A DNA stretch of 64,000 bases, taken from assembly GCA_946699065.1 (NCBI GenBank), contig CAMPDV010000209.1, positions 186,001-250,000 on the forward strand, written 5' to 3'. Numbering within the stretch: the stretch's first letter is position 1; the number at the start of each line of letters is the position of its first letter. Source of the DNA: Loxodes magnus. Lineage: Eukaryota > Ciliophora > Karyorelictea > Loxodida > Loxodidae. Made by a program: the position numbers and the translations under genes. Of the stretch, positions 12,701-24,104 are shown in pieces. The notes beneath the pieces are model-generated. The model ran no database searches. It worked only from the letters and a program-made list of their open reading frames with translations, and had not been told where the DNA came from.

Positions 12701-13050
12701 GGAAAAAAATAAGGTTATTAAAAACTTTTAAAAGAGCTAAAAATTAAAAAAAATGAAAAAGTCATCAAAATAAAAAAAATTGAAAAAATATAAAACTCTT
12801 AAAAAAAACTGAAAAGATTAAGAAAAAAAAAATAGAACCGTAAAACCTAAAATAGACTGAATAAAATAATATTAGTTAATACAATCTTTTAGAAGAAATT
12901 TTTTTTTATTTAAAAAAAATTATAAATAAATTAAACAAAAAAAAAAGATTCGAAGAAAGACTTAAAAAAAAAAAAAAATAATCGAGTTTTAAACTGATCT
13001 TTTATTATTTTAACTAATACAAACATTTATATAAATAATTAATTATATAG
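9721..13050. other. Long A+T-rich spacer
   Basis: About 3.3 kb, extremely A+T-rich. With three stop codons read as sense almost any frame is open, so open frames are no evidence. A stretch at 11960-12300 reads a little better on the plus strand but matches nothing known. A-runs and T-runs dominate 12540-12990. I support no gene here. Confidence 0.55.
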
Positions 13051-14345
13051 TCATCGTGTAGTCTATACTACTGTTCCTATTCCCTTCATTCTTCCTTCTC
13101 TAAATAATATTTTATCTCCTCCATATAATACTTCTGGATAATAAACGAATCTAAAATTTATTATCCCTTTGTCTCCAGTACGTATTAGTTCCTTTTCTAA
13201 ACTTATTACTTTTGCTACCTACTGTATTACTCCACAGTGTACTACTGCTTAATATCCTTCTTTTATAGTAGAAGCATCATGTAAAATTAACATTTCTGCT
13301 TCAAACTCCCATGAAGCTTAAGGTGATAATGCTTTATCCATTAGTCTCATTCCCTTACGGAAACTATTTTTTCAATATATCCTTCTTTACTAAACTTCTC
13401 AGATTAAAACATCCAGACATACCACATTCTATTTATTCTACTGCAGTTCGTTTTACATGTATTCCTCTTACTTAAACTGGTTTGAATTGTCCTTATTTAT
13501 CAGGTCCTAATAAAAGCTATTGATTTACACTTACTACTCCTGATAACATTGTTCCAGCTACTACGATTCCAACACCTGCAACTTGATAGGTACCATCTAT
13601 TATAAACTCAGCTGCATCATTTACTGTTTTAAACAATCCAGAAATGTTAGTTCTTGACTATAAGCATCTCAAATATTATTTTAAATCATCTATTCCTTCT
13701 CCTGTTACATTTGAAACTGAAAAAATAGGACATATTTTAGTTTCCATCAAATCAGCTAGTTCTTCTACATTATCTCCTTATTTACTTGTACTGGCATACG
13801 TCCAGCTCCTGGACTCTTTAGTATCTTCTTTAACTGTTCTACTGTTGATTCGTAATATTTTAAGGGCATAAATCTATTTTTGTTAAAACTATGAAAACTG
13901 GAATCTTTAAAGCGAAAGCTATTCCCATGTGTTCTTTTGTCATTCTTGATATTCCCATATTTGTTCCTATTACTATCAACGCATAATCTGGTAAACATCC
14001 AACAATTCCGAAAATTGTAGTCTTCAAATATTTTTCATGACCACATAAATCTAAAAAAGTAACTGTATGTTCTGCTTCTTATCTTATCATAACCCAAGAT
14101 TTATTCTTTATATCGATACGTCCATCAACTTCTACTTACTCTTTACCTTTAAATCCCATCAACTCCTAAGCTATACTTGAAGTTCTTCCATTTTCTATTT
14201 CGTGAGCATAATTAAATACTTTACCTCTCGCTGATCCTCTTCCATCATCTAGCAATTATTTAGTTAATACTCCTACAAGTGTAGACTTACCACTATCTAC
14301 ATTACCTATTACGGCTATTCTTACATCCTTAATTTTTATAAACAT
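13051..14345 (-). CDS. GTPBP1/GTPBP2-type translational GTPase, with apparent frameshifts
   Basis: The product resembles animal GTPBP1, an EF-Tu-like GTPase linked to ribosome rescue and mRNA turnover. G1 is GNVDSGKST (residues 14-22), then the family signature [11 protein letters not shown]3 DLCGHEK (~118) and G4 TKID (~175). Downstream blocks [38 protein letters not shown] and VHCG follow the family order, and it ends RFVYYPE...TTR-TGA. Three frame changes occur: after CPQNI, after VQVNK, and at an A-run before RKGMRL. Two need one missing base and one needs one extra. The ~150-residue N-terminal region of animal GTPBP1 is absent. Conservation around the breaks suggests assembly indels or very recent death. 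Confidence 0.85.
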
Positions 14346-14499
14346 TGTCATAATTCTATTTGTACTCTATGATGATGATTTCTTATATAATACTTTTTGT
14401 TAAAAATATTATTTATCAACCATATACCAACTATTTAAGTACTTTACTTTATAACTTTATTATAATATAAGAAGTTATTTCACCTTTACAAACACTTAA

Positions 14500-15110
14500 T
14501 AAAATCTTTTTTTTTATTTTTTATTTTTTCTTAGCTATCTTCTGCGGATCTCTTTTTTAATATATATAATTTTTTTTAATATTATATTAGTAAATCTTCT
14601 AAGTTAAAGTTTTTTTTAACTCTTTTTTGTTTTTTAATGAAAAAAAGTAACTGTTTTTTTCTTTAGCATTTAAAAATTTTACTTCGGTTTTATGCTTCTT
14701 TTTTTTATTTTCTTCTGTTTATCAAGATTTCTTTATTCAATTTCCCTATGTTTATGTCTTTTTTAAAAGTTTTTATTTAATATGAGTTTATAATTTTTTA
14801 AACTAAAAGCGGTATCTGAAACAGGATTATCTTATTTTATTTTTGATATTATAAAGTTTTAAAACCCTAAACTTAAATATTTCTAAAAAAAGGTATCTAA
14901 TTCAAATTCTCTAAGCATAATTTATCAAATGTGAGTTATATCTTCATAATACGAATCTTTCTATTCCTCCTTTTCTAGTATTTCTTTCTTTATTTTTCCA
15001 ATGCCCCATACTCAGCTATAGGTCGTAAAAGGTCTTGAAAAATCTATTTAATGCTTAAAGGAGTGATGTTCTAATTATTTGGACAACTATAATATAGATC
15101 TATTAACTTA
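14500..15110 (-). CDS. Possible coding region of unknown function
   Basis: The minus strand reads as a plausible Lys/Glu/Gln-rich protein (for example EILEKEEQKDSYYEDITHIW and ELDTFFQKYLSLGF, then a very basic tail). It lies just upstream of the GTPBP1-type gene in the same direction. No start or family is recognised, and T-rich plus-strand DNA always yields Lys-rich minus-strand readings, so this is weak. Confidence 0.28.
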
Positions 15111-15119
15111 TTTTTAGTA

Positions 15120-16325
15120 TTTGCAATATTTCTTAGTATTGGACTTTGTAAAAATGTATCAATGAAAAAATATAATAGTAAATTACCCTCTTAGGATTTT
15201 TAATTTCCTTATTGATCAAATTTAATTAAACATTAATGTCTTCTTGCTTATCAATCTTACTTATAAAAGCGTGTACTCACATATACTTACATTAATGTTC
15301 AATTTTACTCATCCAAATACTTTACACGTTGCTTTAATATGTTTCAAATTAATAAAAATAATAATTTAAAAATGAAAAGTTAGATAAAAGAAGGAATACT
15401 TAAATAAAGTGAAGTGTGAATATGAGAGTGAAGTTAAAAATAAAGTGAGGTTGATAGTATTAACAAATTTTAAGCTTAAAAAGAAGGGCAAAACAATGTG
15501 AACCATTTATGAGGGGATAGAATTATATAGAGTTTAATATTTTCTGTAAAGAAAAAGTAAAATTGTATAGAACATAGATAAAACATGATGAGTGAAAAAA
15601 TATTTTTACAAATAAAAAGAGAATAATTAGAGAGTATTGTATTAATTAAAAAGGAAAAGTAAAGAATAGGAAATTCTAATGAAATATTTGATCTTAGAAA
15701 TTTAAAATAGAAAAAAGATAGAAAGCACAGAGATATTTGCTATCTGATTAGAAAATATAGACTTAAGTTGAGATAATAAAGTTAAGTATAAAAGTAATTT
15801 AGCAAATAGTGATATTAGCATACTTATTATGTTAGACTTGTCTAATATTTAGATTTGTATGCTAAATTTATCTTAATAAAAGTCACAAAAAATATTTAAT
15901 CATAGAAACAAAATTTTATATTTATAAGCAAATTTAAATAAAATAAATTTTGAAGTTATAAAGAAATTGTAAAGCAAAATTGATATTTATTAAATAAAAA
16001 AAAGTTTATAGATTTAAATTAATAATTTAAAATATCTTAATTATTTATCTACTAATGTATAAAGTTAAAATTGCTTAGATCTAATTATTTTAATCTTTTT
16101 TCTTAATCTTAGGATATATTCTTTAAATACTTTTGCTTTAAACTGTTTAGAAATAAATAAATGTTTAGTTTAAATTTAATTTTAAGGAAGAAAATAATTT
16201 ATTTATGTATAATATTTTATTTATTAATTATAAACATATTTGAAGGACTCCCTACACAAAATTAAGAAGAATAGTCAGAATTAATAATTTAATAGCATAA
16301 GTTTGAGCAATAAATAAATTAAAAT
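15120..16325. other. A+T-rich spacer with a nested palindrome
   Basis: The purine-rich plus strand at 15370-15790 reads open from an ATG near 15373 but resembles no protein. At 15815-15865 two inverted repeats are nested: TTAGCATAC/GTATGCTAA enclosing TTAGAC/GTCTAA. Nothing else is supported. Confidence 0.5.
15815..15865. other. Nested inverted repeat
   Basis: TTAGCATAC (15815-15823) pairs with GTATGCTAA (15857-15865), and inside it TTAGAC (15832-15837) pairs with GTCTAA (15840-15845). Both arms are perfect. It could be a cruciform, a terminator-like hairpin or a protein-binding site. Confidence 0.5.
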
Positions 16326-16329
16326 ATCT

Positions 16330-17050
16330 AAGAAGGTAGTTTACTAGGGATATACTTTTAATTAAAATTAATATTATAAAATTAATTCTAAGAAATAGTG
16401 CCTAAAATATAAGAAATGTGTTAATTTATTCATATTAAAGCTACTAAAATACAAGAATATCACTCCTTAAAACTTTAAATATATTTATCAAGTCTTTTTA
16501 CTCCCTCATGCAGAATATGGCTATGAAGTTATTCAATAAGAAATTCTAAGTAGCATCGAAAAGATTAAAATAATATGCAATAATTAAAGAAAATTAGCAA
16601 GATGTAAACTCTAATTTCAAATTCAACGTTTAAAGAATCAGGCTTCATAGACTTGAATTGACTACCCTTTGAAAACTACATAAATATGAGATACTTAAAG
16701 TTTTATTTAAAACTATGATAAGGAGCGTAAACAAATTCTGACTCTGATATTACTTTTCTATTAAGAAAAACAAGGGTTGCAAATCTAAGATATTTTTAAA
16801 ACTTGGAGAAACTGATATAAATATTTTAAAATAGATGTACAGAATATTAAAAAATGTAAAATTCTTTAATAAAGTTTAAAATAAAATCGAATAAAAGTTC
16901 TTATAAATTGCTACAAAAAGAATGTAATCAATGTAAACTGCACATTATTACTTTGAAGATGTTAATAATGAAACAAGATAATTAGATTATACTTACTAAA
17001 TTTAATAAATTAATGATGAATTTCATTGAAAAATCTAATAGCATAAATTT
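16330..17050 (+). mobile_element. LINE fragment, copy C (ORF2 C-terminal half, decayed)
   Basis: Pieces match ORF2 of copy A in order. A block like YLGVIL lies near 16340, a segment ending ACTCCTTAAAACTTTAAA parallels RNVTPWNFK, and LPHAEYG at about 16505 equals LPKAEYG. SGFIDLNWLPF parallels SCFVDLNWMPF, and near 16920 KRMQSMQTAHYY parallels SRMPTAQIY. Frames change several times, so it is dead. It corresponds to roughly copy A 3835-4480, with both ends missing; the 3' hairpin is not present. Confidence 0.75.
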
Positions 17051-17092
17051 AATTATTTTGAATAATTATATTATTTAAAATGGAATCTTTTT

Positions 17093-17199
17093 AAGGTGAA
17101 CTTTTCTTGAAGAAACAGAAGCGTAAGAAGGTTAAGGCCTAAAGTAAAGAGGTTATGCTGTGAAAACTGCATAGACATGGCCCTCTTCTAACTCACCTT
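17093..17199. other. Nested hairpin block, candidate structured RNA
   Basis: AAGGTGA (17093-17099) pairs with TCACCTT (17193-17199). Inside, AAGAGG pairs with CCTCTT, and TATGC pairs with GCATA around TGTGAAAACT. The block is richer in G+C than its surroundings and lies between the LINE fragment and the next ORF. It may be the 5' leader of the element that follows. No RNA family is recognised. Confidence 0.5.
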
Positions 17200-17399
17200 C
17201 AGAAAATAGAAAATAATGATAGTCGAAAGGTACTGAAAGTCCGCTAAGGAAATTAAAAAAAATTCACAATTAATAACTAGGAATAAGCGACATTAATGCC
17301 AAAACAAATTGGATTGACTTGGATTAGAAGACCATAAAATATTGAAACCAACTAGATTCTAGACTTAATATGAACACTGATAATAAGAGTACTAACAAT

Positions 17400-18295
17400 A
17401 GAAGAAGAGAAAATACAACAAAAATTAGAAGTTGAAAATCAAATTGAAGAAGATGAACTTCACTTTTGCCTAAATTTAGAAACATTACTGGACAAAAATG
17501 GTCAGAAAAAAGAATTTAGACAATGGAAAACAAAATCTTAATTTTTAAAGAACAGAAAGAAAAAAATTGGGTGAGAAAGATTAAGTAAATACAGAGATTA
17601 AATAAAATTGGAAAAAATCCGACAAGAATCATAATAGATTGGTTGTTTCCACTGGGAATAGAGAGAAATAGAGAAAAGAGGCAAGTAAACAGAACTAAAA
17701 CCAAAAAAATTAGAAAAATAAGCAACATTTGCAAAAGTCAACGGCATCTATGACGGGAATTACCGATACGAGAGAAAATAAGAAGAGTAATCTGAAGATT
17801 GAACTGATATAAGACAAAGATTTTTTTCGTCGATTGACGGAAAGATATTACGGAAATTTATGAAACACTAGATAGAAATCTACTATCTATTAGAGAAAAT
17901 AGACCCTTACAAACTTTAAAAATTTTATAAGCTTTTAAGTCGAAAGGTATACTTTATTTGAAAACTTAATTAATTTAAATATACAAAAATTCAACTAATA
18001 TTAAAGGCTCTTAGTCAATACAGCAATCCTACTTTCTTTATGCTGCCATTCTTAACGAGACTACTTGGAAAAATGCACAAATGTATCTAAATGCTTTGAC
18101 GTAAGGCTAAAAATCTTTTGAAATGTTGGACACAAAAAAATGCCCGCTTTATCTTCGGTTAGGGAATTGTATGTACCCATAATTAGCAAAATGGTCCTTT
18201 CTTTGTAGATTTAGCACAAGAAGAGAGACAAGACTCAGCATCAAGGAGAATAAAGCAAGGCGGAAATCCGGAACCTAGCAAAGAAGAATATTTTT
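17400..18295 (+). CDS. ORF of an unclassified element
   Basis: The G+C content rises here and two successive readings look like protein. The first is basic and charged, with KNGQKKEFRQWKTKSQFLK and later FAKVNGIYDGNYRYERKQEE. The second, from about 17880, contains SYFLYAAILNETTWKNAQMY and a Cys-bearing stretch KKCPLYLRLGNCMY. The motif G-IY resembles the T..G.IY signature of the zinc-knuckle ORFs, but no knuckle is seen. It is followed immediately by a degenerate tRNA-like head in opposite orientation. I cannot assign a family; at least one frame change is needed. Confidence 0.4.
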
Positions 18296-18297
18296 TA

Positions 18298-18345
18298 AAA
18301 GAGCACATATACCATTAGGTGCTATGCATTCAATTAAAAAATTGA
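18298..18345 (-). repeat. Degenerate tRNA-like SINE head S3
   Basis: On the minus strand this matches the shared head with several substitutions: the plus-strand order AAGAGCACATATACCATTAG then GTGCTATGCATTCAATT parallels the end of S1 at 5818-5870. No SINE body follows on the minus strand; the ORF of the unclassified element lies there instead. Confidence 0.5.
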
Positions 18346-18389
18346 TAAACACAAAAACATCTTTTTATCTTGGTTAACCTATTAATGGT

Positions 18390-19190
18390 AAAACCAAGTT
18401 AATAAGCTTTTATTTATTAAAATTTCTCTAAATTTACGCCATTTATTTTGTAAATTTCATTAAAATACTATCTTTTTCTTATCTGTTCTTCTCAGTATCT
18501 TCTTATTCAACTTTTTCCAACGCCAATAATTCTCATCTTATATAAAGTAACATTTACTGGAATATTTTGATTTACAGTCCAAAAGATTTAATTTATTGCT
18601 TGCTAATTAGTTTTGTAAACTTGATCCTATAGTAAGAGAGTCTTAGATAATTTCCGCAATTTTTTATTTTGTAATTTTCTAACATCACTATACAAATTAA
18701 ATTCCAAATATAATTATAACTATCAAATCCTCCAAAAATCAAAATGAAATTATCAACAGAAAAATAATATCCCTGATAAACTTACGGAAACTTCATGATT
18801 TTGTACTTATTTTATATATATTATAATATCTTCAATTCTAAGTTACTTATTCAGTTTCGTATTTATCTTATTTTATTAATAGCTAAATTAAATTATATAG
18901 ATATTTAAATAGATACTATTATGCTTTAATTAAGTTTATTTATTTAATGCATACTAAATGCTATAGACTCTGGTATCTTTAGTCTTAAAATTATTTTATA
19001 TAAAATATGGTTAGAAGCTACTGTCAATTTTACTTATAAGCTATATCCATCGTGGATTAGGCTGGAAAAATCATAAAGAGATATTCCTTACTTATTTGGA
19101 TTCTTGTTAGTGAAAAATTTTGACTTATGGTGTTCTTCTTGTCCAAATCCGAGTTTTATAAGTTTATACCTTTAAGTTTAGCTATCTAAA
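18390..19190 (-). pseudogene. Kelch-type protein remnant
   Basis: On the minus strand NFILIFGGFDSYNYIWN near 18740 has the Gly-Gly and aromatic spacing of a kelch repeat (a beta-propeller blade). Downstream in a shifted frame a coherent stretch follows: LYSDVRKLQNKKLRKL, NIPVNVTLYKMRIIGVG and RRYWEEQIRKRQYFNEIY. Upstream, 19020-19180 gives ISKEYLFMIFPAQSTMD, which may be another blade. Frame changes are needed and no start is clear. Kelch propellers usually bind proteins; nothing more can be said. Confidence 0.4.
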
Positions 19191-19194
19191 TTAC

Positions 19195-21125
19195 TGTAAT
19201 TAATAATTCATATGTTTTTTTATTTATTTAATGATCTTATTTAATGAACTAATATAAGTATCTCATCATAAGTTACAAAGTTACTATAGAAATGATTACA
19301 TTTTTAAGAACTACTTAAGAAAGGAATTTAAGCATATATAAATTAACAATTATTAATATAATTATTTCAAGACCAATGCAACTACTTATTAACGAAAACC
19401 GTATTTAGATATAAAGTTAATAATGCTAATAACCTAAAAAACTTGGTATTATTAACTAATGTATCTCTATTCAATAGTCTAGATTCATAAGAAACCTTAA
19501 TAAAATAAAACATTTATACTATTACAGTAAAGTAGAAATTATTAAGAACTTACCTGATTGGATTGAAAGGTGATCAAACAGACTTTTTGGTTAAAGATCA
19601 GAAGACCATTACAATTTGGAGACTGTAAATCTCTAGGGCTTCCAGATAGGAATGCCCACAACTAAATTTTCTTAATGAGATAGCACAAGTCGTTGTCCAT
19701 CTAAAAATATCAGAAAATTTGATGTTTTAATATTTAAAAATAAATAAAAATATATTTAGAAATCACATTTAAATTAACTAAGCTATATCAAAATTAATTC
19801 ATAGCAAGTGCTTTAAAGCACTTTAGTATTAGCATATTTAGTTTTATCTTATCTAATATAATATTTAAGAAGATAACTAGGAAATAGATATTAAAATAGT
19901 AATCTAGCTTTTAGTAAAGTCCATTGTAATTTTAAACTGCTATTAAAACATAATATTATCGATGTAAATAAAAATAAATACATGATAAATAAGATTTTAT
20001 AATTAAATTAATAAAGTATAAAGACCTATAAGTCCTTCTTAGTTAATTAAGCGTTATAAAGTTAATATTGCCTTAATGTAATAACAGATGTATAATAACT
20101 AAATAAGATAAATCTTATGCGCAACTGATTAATAGATTAAATTATCTATAAAGAAGTGCTTATATTTAAAAGAATAAGTGTTTAGATTAACTCTATATCT
20201 ATATAATTAAATAATTATGTAATACCTTTTAAGTTACTATTACTATTAATATATTAAAATACAAGCATTAAGAAATAGCAAGCTATTTAATTTAATAAAA
20301 GCCTCTTATACTTCATTTGCTTAATTAAAATCTAAATCTCTAATAAAAAATAGAATCAAAGCTTAATATAAAATACCTTTGAATAAAAGCTTAAATAAAA
20401 AGTAATTTTTACTTTAGATTATAATAGTGACTATATACTGATTATCTATAATTAATCTACTAAGCTTTATTAATCTAAGATACTACTTCAGTTCTATTTC
20501 TACTATTTTATTGAGTAATTAAAGTTTTTCAATTAAGATTGCTTAGCAAGGTAAATTTAATGTTTATTAAGAATGTAGTAGTTTAGTGAGGTATCTATTA
20601 AGATGAGTTAAAGATGAAAGTAAAATGATATAGATCTAAGTGTAAATATTGAATATGATAGTAATATTATTAAATAGTAAGAATTAATTTAATTTTAGGT
20701 TATCTAAAATATTATAGATAATTAAATATCTTAAATAGCTATTTAACTAAATATATCTTAGGCAATGCTACTAATACCCTTATTATTATATTATTTCTAA
20801 TATTAGTTTAAACTTAACTTTAAATAAGTCTATAATATTCATCACTTACTTTATTTATCTAGTTAGGATTTATAAAATATTAGGGAAGTGTTAAATACGC
20901 CATTCTGAGGTTTATTTTTAGTGTTCTAAACTAAGGAAATATTATTGAGTTTGCAATAAAAAATGCTAACTGCTAGAGTTGTAAAAGGATGATTCTTGTT
21001 AATGTTGTTGATTTAAAAAATTTTGTACTAACTGTGTATTTGCTGTTGATCTAATTTGCCTGGATAAATATTAAAAGGTAGAAATTTAGCTTAATAACCG
21101 ATAGCTGCTATTAAATGATGTAAGA
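19195..21125. other. A+T-rich spacer
   Basis: Nothing is supported except a more G+C-rich patch at 19560-19700. That patch contains GGAGACTGTAAATCTCT and a second hairpin GGGCTTCC/GGAATGCCC. It looks like an anticodon arm but lacks the rest of a tRNA. Confidence 0.5.
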
Positions 21126-21129
21126 TAAA

Positions 21130-23010
21130 GTTTCATTGACATACTTACAAACATAAAAGATTGATAAATTAAGCTGAAGCTTAGAAAGTTTTTCCATAAT
21201 ATGAATCTCAATTTTTTGTAGAAATAAAGTCAAGAGAATTTTAATTAGCCTTCATTTTATTAACCCTTTCAGTCCATTCTTCTTTTCAAGATACTTCTAT
21301 ATTATTGGATTTTAGTTAGTTTAATCACTTCTTATATTTTTCTTCAACTGAATATGTTTATTAATTATCGCTAAAGGATTGTATTTTATAGTTGAAGATA
21401 TCTTAAGTAAAACTTCTAGTTCCATATTTTTAAGTCACGAGGTAATTTCTAGTTATTCCTAATTTTTTGAATTTAAATCTTGATTTCTTAGTTTCATTGT
21501 CTTGGTTAACGCCTTTTTATTTCTTACTTACTCAGATCTCCTTAATATCTACTAAAATAAACTTGACTATAACTTATGATTTATATATTAAATCGCTGTT
21601 GTCTTCAGCTTCAATATTACTTCTGCTTTATAAATCCTTTTTTAGGCAAACTTCGTTTAGGTTGAATTTTCCAATCGTTATATTTCCCTGAACTGTGTAT
21701 CTTTCATCCTCGTAAACTTGGATTGGAACATTTTATTAATATCTCAGCTCTGTAATTAAACCTTTAATTTTAGTTGGAGTTACTATAGTTTTAGGAGCAA
21801 CTACTTCAAATAATCCTGATGCTGCTTTTACTCCAAGGCTTAGAGGGGTTAAATCTCCACTAAGGATTTAATTATCTCTGGATTATTATTAATTAAAGTA
21901 GTACCCAAATAGCAACTCTATGTACTATTATTTCTTCAGATTTGTACTTTTAAATATCTCTTTCCACTTAAAAATAGCTAAACTTACTACTGAATTCTAG
22001 GAATTTTCGCAGGTTCTCCCACTTGAAATACCTCAATTCTTTATTGCTTAGTCGTAGCTCCAAATAGAAGTTGATCTATAATGTCTATAATACTTGGAAA
22101 AGCCCAGAGTTAAATTCCTTGAAACGAGCTCTGTAATTTTAGTTGCATAATTAACTTCTTAGAATAACTATTATTTTAAATATCAGCACCTAACTAATCC
22201 GCTAATTTTCTTTTGTACTTCAATCTATTTTTTAACCTTCTCTACTTTTTAATTATTTCGAACGTTGAAACATGCTTTTATTAAAAAGCTGTTAAAGAAT
22301 TCTTATATTCTTGCAATAAAAGTCTTATTCTCCTATATGGATTTACAACTATTTCCTTTATTCGAAAACTTCATCATCAGATAGCTGAAAGCTGAGTCTA
22401 ATATTTATTCTTCTAAGCTATATATAAATGTAATTTTTTGCTTTAAATATTTTTTCATGTTTCGACAAATATTCTACAGCTGTTTATTTTTTAATTACTC
22501 TTTTTGTGACTAACCCTGCATTAACTCCTGCTTAGTTAAGATATTATCTTTATAGATTCTTGAAGTAACTAAGATTGGTAATAACTGCGTGCTTATTAAA
22601 TAGTCCTTAATGGCTTTCTGCATCTTTCTTGTCTGTTGCTAAAATAAAGGAAATATCTCTTCTTGGTTAAATTATCTAGTCTCATCTCTAAAATTGACTA
22701 TCTACTTGGTTAATCTCTTTTACCAGATACCAGCTTAAAAGAGATACTATTTGATTTTTCTTAGACAGCAGTTTCTTAAAAGTTTCTACCTATTGACAAT
22801 TTCTGAACGAAAAATCATATTATTAGGGTTTCTAAAAAATTGACATAAATCTTAATCTACTTTAAATTTATCTTACACAATCGAGGCAACGTAAGAAGAT
22901 ATAGTTGTATTCTCTTAATAATTCACTTAAATTTTAGCTTATATTGAGCACCTTAGTAGGTGTAAGTATTTTCTAGCCTAAATCTAAATGATTTAACTAG
23001 GTTCTTAAAT
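21130..23010 (-). pseudogene. Hsp70 (DnaK family) pseudogene, full length but decayed
   Basis: Blocks appear in Hsp70 order on the minus strand. LDLG near 22985 parallels IDLGTT. NTTISSYVAS parallels RTTPSYVAF, and NPNNMIF parallels NPTNTVF. SYFKNLQRQYLNQAGVNAGL parallels the YFNDSQRQATKDAG.IAGL block. YRARFKEFNSGLF parallels TRARFEELNADLF, and KIPRIQQ parallels RIPKIQ. DLTPLSLGVKAASG near 21840 is the start of the substrate-binding domain, followed by PIQVYEDER and GKFNLN. Blocks lie in different frames and the phosphate-binding DLGGGT is not found. The span of 1.9 kb fits a whole cytosolic-type gene. Function is lost. Confidence 0.82.
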
Positions 23011-23014
23011 AATG

Positions 23015-24100
23015 TAAAATTTGAATGATCTAGCAAAGATAATTAGACTATTATTCTAGTAGCCCGTTCTGATTATAAGACTAGTTGATTTAATTGTGTA
23101 AGTAATGTTTATTAATAAGGTAGAATTTAGTTAGACATAATAGTTTATATTTAGTAGAAATGTAGTGAAGATGATAAAGTTATGAAATATGTAAATACTT
23201 AGGTACATAATGACTATTGATTACTTGCTTGCACTTTATGATTATTAAATTGATTAATATGAATATTTCTTAATTTATAACTAAATAGACATAAAATGTT
23301 CTAACTATTTTTGAATGTCTTGATAAGCACTAAGTATCCCTAATAATTAGTCTATTTATTAATAGAAATAGCTAAGAGTTAATTTGAATGGTTGTAATAA
23401 TCTTCTCTAATGTATTTAGTGTAGAGTATTAAATTTAAGCTATACTATTATACTATGCTAAATTTATTTATAATATAAGCTTATAATAACTAAAGTTATA
23501 TTTTACTATATTAGTATAAAGAGTTTAGAGTTATATTGTACTAATCTATATTTAATTAAATAAATAACTTTGCTTCTTATTAATTAAAGATAATTCAAAT
23601 CTTTTATATTTACTAGATATTAAAGAAAGTTAAATATAGAACTACCAATTACTTTATTTTCTATTCAATGTCATACTCTCTCTAATTCTTAGATTATACC
23701 TCAAGTTACTATAACCATTACTTTAAGACTCATAGCTAATATTACTTCCATCCAATATTCAAGCAATACAATCTTAACCAGTATTCAAAACTGCCACTAA
23801 CATACATCTAATCAAAATATTATACATATCACACTCTTTTGACTCAATTTAAGTCTACAACCAAATAACAGCAATGCTTTAGTTCTATAAACGCTAACTT
23901 AATTGAGAAAAAAACCTTTATTGCTATTAATTTACAACAAGATTGCACCAAAATCAAAAAGAGAGCTAAAAGAAAACAACTTTAAAATAAAGTTTCAAGA
24001 TAAGTAATTAAAGCTAGAGTAATCAAGATCAGAGAAATCTCTTATTACTACAAACTAAACTTTTAAAATCTTAAAGATTCATTCATCTAAAGAAATGCTA
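23015..24100. other. A+T-rich spacer
   Basis: Low-complexity DNA at 23020-23640. The plus strand reads open from an ATG near 23680 for over 150 codons (Tyr/Lys/Ser-rich), but the minus-strand coiled-coil gene ends in the same area and neither reading resembles a known protein. Confidence 0.4.
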
Positions 24101-24104
24101 GAAA

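Noticed and set aside
13644-13871. Plus-strand ORF
   Set aside because: Antisense to the GTPBP1-type gene.
19615-19670. tRNA-Tyr-like anticodon arm (GGAGACTGTAAATCTCT)
   Set aside because: The arm pairs well, but no acceptor stem, D arm, T arm or B box could be placed around it.
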